Made by a program: the position numbers and the translations under genes. The notes beneath the pieces are model-generated. The model did no database searches. It was not told the origin of the DNA and was given only the letters and a program-made list of their open reading frames with translations. DNA of 5,810 nt from CAYTLQ01 sp964438715 (lineage in GTDB: Bacteria; Bacteroidota; Ignavibacteria; Ignavibacteriales; Ignavibacteriaceae): positions 1-5,810 of the forward strand of contig CAYTLQ010000044.1 of assembly GCA_964438715.1 (NCBI GenBank). The letters are read 5' to 3'. Of this stretch, positions 1 through 3,956 are shown one piece after another; position 1 is the first letter of the stretch, and every line of letters starts with the position of its first letter.

Positions 1-21
1 GTGATGAAGAAATAGTTTAGT

Positions 22-51
22 TTGAATAAAAAAATAAAGTAAGTTTACTAT
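22..51 (+). promoter_or_regulatory. Promoter-like pair of repeat unit 1, 18-bp spacer
   Basis: TTGAAT (22-27) and TACTAT (46-51) are separated by 18 bp and lie 7 bp before the tRNA-like sequence at 59. It is the same pair as before the intact tRNA, but the A-run is one base longer and so the spacing is less favourable. If active it would transcribe the broken tRNA copy. Activity is an inference. Confidence 0.35.
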
Positions 52-58
52 GATAAAT

Positions 59-139
59 GCCCCCGTAGCTCAGTGGATACCCGCCCGAACGACAGAGAGA
101 CGGAGTCGCTCAGGCGGGCGGGGAGCAGTGGCGTGGGTG
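59..139 (+). pseudogene. Broken tRNA-Arg copy 1: D-loop insertion, anticodon and T arms deleted
   Basis: Bases 59-79 are identical to 350-370 of the intact tRNA (5' acceptor strand, D-stem GCTC, D-loop). A 43-bp palindrome follows at 80-122. The tRNA sequence resumes at 123-132, identical to 371-380. The next bases, CGTGGGT (132-138), differ by one base from the intact 3' acceptor strand CGGGGGT (414-420). The copy therefore looks like the tRNA with a D-loop insertion and a 34-nt deletion (381-414 of the intact copy). It cannot decode, because the anticodon and T arm are gone. The D-stem and a 6-of-7 acceptor stem (counting one G-U) could still pair, so a short tRNA-like RNA is conceivable. 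Confidence 0.85.
80..122. repeat. 43-bp GC-rich palindromic insert, copy 1
   Basis: This 43-bp block has 32 G or C (74%) inside strongly AT-rich DNA. Arms 80-93 and 105-118 form a 14-bp stem around an 11-nt loop (94-104). The + strand has two mismatches (C86/A112, A89/C109). On the minus strand both become G-U pairs, so the minus-strand RNA would pair along all 14 positions. The pattern resembles small REP/MITE-like palindromic elements. No target-site duplication is obvious, and the family is not one I can name. Confidence 0.8.
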
Positions 140-167
140 AAAAATGGTGATGAAGAAATAGTTAAGT

Positions 168-197
168 TTGAATAAAAAAATAAAGTAAGTTTACTAT
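168..197 (+). promoter_or_regulatory. Promoter-like pair of repeat unit 2, 18-bp spacer
   Basis: TTGAAT (168-173) and TACTAT (192-197) repeat the unit 1 arrangement with an 18-bp spacer, 7 bp upstream of the second broken tRNA at 205. No terminator is visible between the units, so transcripts started here or in unit 1 could run on into the intact tRNA and the nuclease gene. Confidence 0.35.
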
Positions 198-204
198 GAT
201 AAAT

Positions 205-285
205 GCCCCCGTAGCTCAGTGGATACCTGCCCGAACGACAGAGAGACGGAGTCGCTCAGGCGGGCGGGGAGCAGTGGCGTGGGTG
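205..285 (+). pseudogene. Broken tRNA-Arg copy 2: same insertion and deletion as copy 1
   Basis: Bases 205-225 match 350-370 exactly. The 43-bp palindrome occupies 226-268, tRNA bases 269-278 match 371-380, and CGTGGGT (278-284) resembles the 3' acceptor strand. The acceptor substitution and the deletion junction are identical to copy 1, so the two arose by duplication of one damaged copy. It is non-functional as a translating tRNA for the same reasons. Confidence 0.85.
226..268. repeat. 43-bp GC-rich palindromic insert, copy 2
   Basis: This is the same element as at 80-122 with one change, T for C at 228, which turns one C-G stem pair into T-G on the + strand. Stem arms are 226-239 and 251-264, loop 240-250. 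It sits at the identical place in the D-loop, so it spread with the 146-bp unit rather than by a second insertion. Confidence 0.8.
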
Positions 286-292
286 AAGAATG

Positions 293-380
293 GTGATGAA
301 GAAATAGTTAAGTTTGAATAAAAAATAAAGTAAGTTTACTATGATAAATGCCCCCGTAGCTCAGTGGATAGAGCAGTGGC
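293..380 (+). repeat. Third, partial repeat unit: leader joined to the intact tRNA
   Basis: The leader at 293-349 matches the leaders of units 1 and 2, except that the A-run has 6 instead of 7 A. The match then continues into the tRNA up to 380, but without the 43-bp palindrome, which would fall between 370 and 371. After 380 this copy has the anticodon loop and T arm that the other units lack. It is the uninterrupted version of the repeated locus and gives the reference for reading the damage in units 1 and 2. Confidence 0.9.
314..342 (+). promoter_or_regulatory. Candidate promoter of tRNA-Arg and the GIY-YIG gene
   Basis: TTGAAT (314-319) and TACTAT (337-342) are separated by 17 bp, the best spacing for a primary sigma factor, and end 7 bp before the mature tRNA 5' base at 350. 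Conservation of this block in three repeat copies supports a functional leader. It is not a clean match to the Bacteroidota TAnnTTTG -7 element, so the exact start point is uncertain. Confidence 0.5.
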
Positions 381-421
381 CTCCGGAGCCATGCGCACAG
401 GTTCGACTCCTGTCGGGGGTA
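350..421 (+). tRNA. tRNA-Arg (anticodon CCG)
   Basis: A complete 72-nt cloverleaf reads CGG codons. The acceptor is 350-356 with 414-420 (first pair G-U), the D-stem 359-362 with 371-374, the anticodon stem 376-380 with 388-392 (G-U at the first pair), and the anticodon loop 381-387 with CCG at 383-385. The variable loop is 393-396. The T-stem is 397-401 with 409-413, and the T-loop 402-408 reads TTCGACT. The discriminator is A421. CCA is not encoded, since CAA follows. It is the intact member of an array whose two upstream copies are broken, and the nuclease gene starts 15 nt later, so 3' end maturation probably also generates the 5' end of that mRNA. Confidence 0.96.
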
Positions 422-436
422 CAATTTAATTAAATT

Positions 437-706
437 ATGATATACTTCGTATATTTGCTTCAAAGCATTAAAGACGGTAGTTTTTATGTCGGATTTACTA
501 CAGACTTACCAAGAAGATTAAAAGAACACAATTCCGGTTATTCTACATACTCATCCAAACATGCACCATGGAAATTAATTTATTTTGAAGAATTTAAGAC
601 TCTTGAAGAAGCAGTAGCAAGGGAGAAATATTTAAAAACAGGAGCAGGAAGAAAATTTAGAAAAAAACTTATTGAAAGCGGCGGAACTCGGGTAATCTCT
701 CTGTGA
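437..706 (+). CDS. GIY-YIG endonuclease, UPF0213/YhbQ-like single-domain protein
   Basis: This 89-residue protein is a stand-alone GIY-YIG nuclease domain, a fold that cuts DNA with one divalent metal. The first motif appears as VY (V5-Y6) in VYLLQS and the second as YVG (Y17-G19). The DLPRRLKEHN block (23-32) carries the conserved Arg and His. The metal-binding Glu is E63 in REKYLKTGAGR (62-72). The length is normal for this family, with no added DNA-binding domain. ATG is chosen because the family's conserved start falls directly after it. No Shine-Dalgarno sequence is present in the 15 nt separating it from the tRNA, so it is probably co-transcribed with the tRNA and translated from a very short leader. 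Its biological role is unknown; a role in repair or in mobility of the tRNA locus is speculative. The tail from residue 80 on (SGGTRVISL in part) is not family-conserved. Confidence 0.93.
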   Translation: MIYFVYLLQSIKDGSFYVGFTTDLPRRLKEHNSGYSTYSSKHAPWKLIYFEEFKTLEEAVAREKYLKTGAGRKFRKKLIESGGTRVISL

Positions 707-903
707 CGCTTACATACAACAAAAACCTGACTTCCTGAAATTTAATTCCAAGGTATGAAATTAGTTAGGGGAGTTCACAAGACATTCTTTTATGAAAATA
801 AGCTTGCAGAATTTTCTTTTGAGTTTATACAGAATGCCTAGCTTTTCTTGAAAATCAAAGAATCTTTTAGAAGAAAAACCTTACCACTTCGGGGGTAATA
901 AAT
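707..903. other. Convergent intergenic spacer, no gene seen
   Basis: This AT-rich stretch lies between the nuclease gene (+) and the serine hydrolase gene (-), whose 3' ends face each other. I see no start codon followed by a convincing coding frame. The only structure I support is the hairpin at 881-898 with the adjacent T-run on the minus strand. No clear terminator directly follows the nuclease stop at 706. Confidence 0.6.
871..898 (-). terminator. Candidate intrinsic terminator of the serine hydrolase gene
   Basis: Read on the minus strand, a 7-position stem (898-892 with 887-881, one C/T mismatch) closes a 4-nt loop only a few bases after the stop codon at 904-906. It is followed by GGTTTTTCTT, which contains a five-T run. 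Read on the + strand the same stem closes a UUCG tetraloop, so it might also help end transcription from the nuclease side, although no T-run follows there. Confidence 0.45.
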
Positions 904-2304
904 TTATCGTAATAATACAAACTTTCTGTTTACGAAAGTTTTACCTATCTGAAGACGGTAAAAATAAATCCCTGAAGATAAATTTAATTCATTAGCGTTA
1001 AGTGTCACTTCATAGTCACCGGGAGGCTGTATTGCGTTTACAAGTGTTGTAATTTCGCAGCCGAGTTCATCGTATAATTTTAGTACAACAAACTTGTCAC
1101 TGTCCATTTCTTGTGTTGTAATGTTACTTTCTGATCTCACTCCTAACCCTTTTTCCTGAGAAGGCGAGGAAATGGTGTATTTTATTATGGTTGATGAATT
1201 GAACGGATTGGGATAGTTTTGCTCGAGTTTATCCAATGAGGTAATAATATCATCATCTGTATTGCTTACCGGACTAATGACCGGCGTAAGTAGTCTCCAT
1301 ATCTCTTTATGAAGCTGAAACGGAACAAGAGAAGAGTCAGGAGCGTTACCCAAACGCACCATAATTATTTTACGACCTGGTACAACACTCAGGAACTGAC
1401 CATTCTTCCCCAAAGCGGAAATCATATCATCCGGGGCATAAGGATTAAGTGAGCCGGGAAAAATAAATTGTGATTGCGGCAGCATATATGATTCTTTTCC
1501 ATTTAGCCACCACAGATAGCCATAAGATTTGTTGAGATTCTGAGAGGTTGAAGTCATCTCTCTAAAGTATGCGGTATCGGTAAGCACAGGGGTTGTATCC
1601 CATTTCCCGCGGTTAAGAACAAGTAAACCAAAACGAGCCATACTCCGGGCAGTGCTGTAAAAGACATTATTGTATCCGGATTTCAGGAATAAGCCTGTCA
1701 TACCGGTTTTTGTTTTCAGTTCATTTATGAAAAACTGATTCAGTGTTTGTCCCGTAGCTTTTTGCATAACGGAATCAAGAAGCGTATAAGGACCGTTATG
1801 ATAAGCCCAACGGGTACCCGCATCAGCTTTATAAAGAAGGCATTCGGGGAGAGTACAATATGGGTCAGGTACAGCATCATTCAAACCTGAGGTCATTGTA
1901 AGTTGGTTGCGAATTGTGATTAGTCTCTCTTTTTCCAGGGGAGCGTTAGTCCATCTTCCAAGGTATTTTGAAGTTGTATCGTGAATAGAGAGAAAACCTT
2001 TCTGCTGTGCAATCCCGACTAAAAAAGAAGTTAATGTCTTTCCTGCCGAAGCCCAATACCAGAAGCTATCCTGACTAAATGTACCAAAGTATTTTTCAAT
2101 TACCACCTTTCCATCTTTCAGCATGAGAAACGCTTTGGTATTCTGCGCTTCGAGGAAGCCCAAAAGTGAATCGGTCTTCGTTGAGTCCCACCCCGCTGAT
2201 TTAAATGAGAGTGTCTCCCACTGGTTACCGGTCAGGGGAGGGAAATATAATTGCTGAGGGAAAACAGCTGAAGCGAAGAAATAAAAAAATATAATCGGAC
2301 GCAT
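904..2304 (-). CDS. Secreted beta-lactamase-family serine hydrolase with T9SS sorting domain
   Basis: This 466-residue protein has a signal peptide (residues 1 to about 16, hydrophobic 4-15), a class C beta-lactamase/penicillin-binding-like hydrolase domain (about 30-340), and a T9SS type A sorting domain (about 358-466). The catalytic SxxK is S86-A-G-K89, the second motif is Y168-H-N170, and LTMTSGL (135-141) is typical of the family. The third motif position reads K300-N-G302 instead of the usual KTG or HxG. C150 and C155 could form a disulfide, fitting an exported enzyme. The C-terminal domain begins QNYPNPFN (362-369) and ends with SSGIYFYRL (443-451) and RKFVLLR, so the protein should cross the outer membrane by T9SS and be released or anchored at the surface. 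Residues about 382-396 look like an insertion in this domain. The substrate (ester, peptide or beta-lactam) cannot be told. ATG at 2302-2304 directly precedes the signal peptide; no Shine-Dalgarno sequence is seen. Confidence 0.93.
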   Translation of the reverse strand: MRPIIFFYFFASAVFPQQLYFPPLTGNQWETLSFKSAGWDSTKTDSLLGFLEAQNTKAFLMLKDGKVVIEKYFGTFSQDSFWYWASAGKTLTSFLVGIAQQKGFLSIHDTTSKYLGRWTNAPLEKERLITIRNQLTMTSGLNDAVPDPYCTLPECLLYKADAGTRWAYHNGPYTLLDSVMQKATGQTLNQFFINELKTKTGMTGLFLKSGYNNVFYSTARSMARFGLLVLNRGKWDTTPVLTDTAYFREMTSTSQNLNKSYGYLWWLNGKESYMLPQSQFIFPGSLNPYAPDDMISALGKNGQFLSVVPGRKIIMVRLGNAPDSSLVPFQLHKEIWRLLTPVISPVSNTDDDIITSLDKLEQNYPNPFNSSTIIKYTISSPSQEKGLGVRSESNITTQEMDSDKFVVLKLYDELGCEITTLVNAIQPPGDYEVTLNANELNLSSGIYFYRLQIGKTFVNRKFVLLR

Positions 2305-2347
2305 GGTAATTTTAAATATTACTTGTCATTTTACGCTGTTATCTCTA

Positions 2348-2376
2348 AAATTAAATAATAATTAAAATAATGCCAA
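2348..2376 (-). promoter_or_regulatory. Candidate promoter of the serine hydrolase gene
   Basis: On the minus strand TTGGCA (2376-2371) and TAATTT (2353-2348) are separated by 17 bp. The downstream half extends to TAATTTTA, one base from the Bacteroidota TAnnTTTG -7 consensus. Transcription would start near 2341, giving a leader of roughly 37 nt before the ATG at 2304. The region is AT-rich, so chance matches are possible. Confidence 0.45.
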
Positions 2377-2423
2377 GTACAACTTAATTACCATATAAAA
2401 TTTTGAAGGAAATCAGAATTATC

Positions 2424-2436
2424 CCTGGTTACCAGG
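2424..2436. promoter_or_regulatory. Perfect 6-bp palindrome, possible operator
   Basis: CCTGGT (2424-2429) and ACCAGG (2431-2436) are perfect inverted copies around one base. The palindrome lies about 48 bp upstream of the -35-like element of the serine hydrolase promoter. A dimeric regulator could bind here, but no regulator gene is in the window and the site could be chance. Confidence 0.2.
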
Positions 2437-2508
2437 TCATTGTTTTTCGTCAGTTACATGAACAAATTATTCACCAGTTTCACTTTTCCCCTCGCTTAAT
2501 TCGTCTAA

Positions 2509-2565
2509 GTTCATACCAAAAGAGTAAAATAAGATCTTTAAATGAATAGCTAGTTTTGGTATAAC
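2509..2565. repeat. Interrupted inverted repeat, 12 bp arms
   Basis: ATACCAAAA (2513-2521) and TTTTGGTAT (2554-2562) are perfect inverted copies. The pairing extends to GTT (2509-2511) and AAC (2563-2565) if C2512 is bulged out. The arms are 32 nt apart, and the spacer contains the palindrome AGATCT (2532-2537). It could be the ends of a tiny mobile element, a regulator binding pair or a long hairpin. Nothing decides between these. Confidence 0.4.
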
Positions 2566-2891
2566 AAATAAAAGCCAATACCCGGATGCTCTATTTGAAA
2601 TTCAATACTTGTAACAGTAAAGAGAGAATATGAGGATGAAATAACTGAAAAAGTATAAGTTATTTAAGTAGAAAGTTTTATTTATATTTTTAGATGCGGA
2701 CGATTATATCGATTATAAAGAGCCGGGTAGGTTAAATAATGTCTCTGTTGATGTATTTTATTAAGCTGAACATTTACTTATTACATTGGGAAAAAAGATC
2801 GTGAAATATACATGATTATCAATTCGTGGAAGCAGAATATACAGGGTTAAGTTCACCTGAGAAATTTATATATTTGTTAGCTCATTTATTT

Positions 2892-2914
2892 GTGAGTAGT
2901 AAAAATCCTACCAC
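2892..2914 (-). terminator. Hairpin just after the sugar transferase stop, possible terminator
   Basis: Arms 2892-2899 and 2908-2914 form a 7-bp stem with one bulged base (A2895) and an 8-nt loop, starting four bases after the stop codon at 2919-2921. In minus-strand RNA the loop is U-rich, but no T-run follows the stem, so it is not a classic intrinsic terminator. Its position at the operon end is the main support. Confidence 0.3.
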
Positions 2915-2918
2915 GAAT

Positions 2919-3956
2919 TTAATAGTCTTCAATTAATTGGTTTGAAGTAAAACAGTCCCAATCTTCAGATATTGATACTAATTTGTGAGGTATTCCGGCA
3001 CTTAAAATTTGCGCTCTCAATTCCGATCTGGCAAGAAACATTAAATCAGGAGATAATTTTGCTCCTGTTTTAACTCCAAAATGAAATTCTGGAACAATTG
3101 TTTTTACTTTTTTTAGATTATTTTCAAGACTACGGAGATAGGGCAGGTATATTAATTCAATAATATTCCTGTTAATAATATATGAAGCGAATTTCATTGG
3201 AATAAAAATACCTTCAATAAGACCGATCATAGAATGGAAATGATAAAAAATCAGCGGCATTTCATTTATGTAAACTACATCATTCAATGAAGAATATGAA
3301 TATTGGATATGGTTCCATGGTGCCACTCCCGCCGCAATATTCTTTAGAATTTGAACTTTATCATTCAGGTGGGGCCATTCATCAAGGTATTTTTGATCTC
3401 CGAATTTACCATCTTCATCACGGTCATAACACCATTCAATACATTGTGCTTCCCATCGTTTAAGTATCTTTTTTGCAATTGTATCATTCTTAAAGACCAA
3501 CAGTCCGACATTAAATTTACCATACTTTTCAAGAGATTTGAAATTTTCCGAAAAGCGATGTTCATGAATTAAAACTGAATTCCCGTTAAATTCATCATAT
3601 ATCGGTTGTGGATTGGAAAAATAATAACAATCGGAATCAATGTAGGTTAACATATCAATTTCCGGATACCGGTCGAATATTGCATTAATTATTACCGGTG
3701 TAAGTGTCCAATAATATTCAACCAACGAACGATTATCTTTTACTTCAAGTAATATACTCTTTAAGCTCTCAATTGAGTGAAGCGGTATTAATTCTACATT
3801 TTCAGGGGCTAACTTATGTAGAATAATACGGGTTATTTCATCAAGGCAAACGGCAAAAACTTTAAATGGTATTTTTTCATTTTCATTAAGTGAGTCAAAG
3901 AGGTTAAGCGCTTTGAGTAAATAATTTCTGTCAAAATATGTGCAGTAATATCTCAA
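2919..3956 (-). CDS. GT8-like nucleotide-sugar transferase
   Basis: This 345-residue protein is predicted to transfer a sugar from a nucleotide donor to a glycan acceptor in the cytoplasm. It has the GT-A fold pattern: an opening YCTYFDRNYLLKALNLFDSL (residues 4-23), a metal-binding DxD at D107-S-D109 in YIDSDCYYF, the FNVGLLVF block (148-155) matching the NxG motif of GT8-like enzymes, DQKYLDEW (187-194), VAPWN (211-215), and FYHFH (237-241), whose His probably helps bind the metal. No signal peptide or membrane segment is evident. The start is TTG (3954-3956): an in-frame TGA lies four codons upstream at 3966-3968 and the first in-frame ATG is residue 102. The TTG overlaps the previous gene's TGA (TTGA), which implies translational coupling. 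The donor and acceptor are unknown. A glycan role follows from the fused glycosyltransferase next door. Confidence 0.85.
   Translation of the reverse strand: MRYYCTYFDRNYLLKALNLFDSLNENEKIPFKVFAVCLDEITRIILHKLAPENVELIPLHSIESLKSILLEVKDNRSLVEYYWTLTPVIINAIFDRYPEIDMLTYIDSDCYYFSNPQPIYDEFNGNSVLIHEHRFSENFKSLEKYGKFNVGLLVFKNDTIAKKILKRWEAQCIEWCYDRDEDGKFGDQKYLDEWPHLNDKVQILKNIAAGVAPWNHIQYSYSSLNDVVYINEMPLIFYHFHSMIGLIEGIFIPMKFASYIINRNIIELIYLPYLRSLENNLKKVKTIVPEFHFGVKTGAKLSPDLMFLARSELRAQILSAGIPHKLVSISEDWDCFTSNQLIEDY

Larger units (their letters stand above)
1..146 (+). repeat. 146-bp direct repeat, unit 1 (leader plus broken tRNA-Arg)
   Basis: This is the first of two tandem 146-bp units that differ at only three positions (18/164, 82/228 and 142/288). 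Each unit holds an AT-rich leader with a promoter-like pair, the 5' part of the tRNA-Arg found intact at 350-421, a 43-bp GC-rich palindrome, ten more tRNA bases, and a short tail. The unit begins exactly at the window edge, so the array may extend further left. The near identity points to recent duplication or ongoing homogenisation. An assembly artefact cannot be excluded from sequence alone, but the three differences and the distinct third unit argue against simple read duplication. Confidence 0.95.
147..292 (+). repeat. 146-bp direct repeat, unit 2
   Basis: This is the second full unit and abuts unit 1 with no gap. It has the same order: leader, tRNA 5' part, GC-rich palindrome, tRNA fragment, tail. 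Compared with unit 1 it has A for T at 164, T for C at 228 (inside the palindrome stem) and G for A at 288. Both units share the same insertion point and the same deletion, so the insertion and deletion came before the duplication. Confidence 0.95.
2305..2918. other. 614-bp AT-rich intergenic region without a supportable gene
   Basis: This gap lies upstream of the serine hydrolase gene and downstream of the sugar transferase gene, both on the minus strand. It contains the hydrolase promoter candidate (2348-2376), a small palindrome (2424-2436), an interrupted inverted repeat (2509-2565) and a hairpin after the transferase stop (2892-2914). Frames are broken by frequent stops. A + strand stretch at 2672-2764 reads like a short protein piece (DADDYIDYKEPGRLN) but has no start and is closed by stops on both sides, so I do not call a gene. 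The length and the protein-like shreds are compatible with decayed DNA. Confidence 0.6.

Noticed and set aside
59..139. Intron-containing functional tRNA
   Set aside because: Removing the 43-bp insert does not restore a tRNA, because the anticodon loop, anticodon 3' strand and T arm are absent.
1..292. CRISPR array
   Set aside because: The units are 146 bp, contiguous and nearly identical throughout, with no short repeat and variable spacer pattern and no cas genes nearby.
350..421. Phage or integrative element attachment site in the tRNA
   Set aside because: The duplicated pieces are 5' tRNA parts with leader rather than a 3' tRNA end, and no integrase gene is present in the window.
2701..2718. 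Near-palindrome ttatatcgattataa
   Set aside because: Imperfect and expected by chance in AT-rich DNA, with no neighbouring promoter to regulate.
2829..2935. + strand frame reading EAEYTGLSSPEKFIYLLAH near the end of the gap
   Set aside because: It is short, preceded by stops, runs into the antisense of the sugar transferase end and matches no family I recognise.
3365..3565. 66-residue open frame on the minus strand
   Set aside because: It is an out-of-frame shadow inside the sugar transferase gene with no family pattern.
3351..3572. 73-residue open frame on the + strand
   Set aside because: It is antisense to the well-supported sugar transferase gene, whose motifs DxD, NxG and DQK lie in the other frame. 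It has no recognisable protein features.
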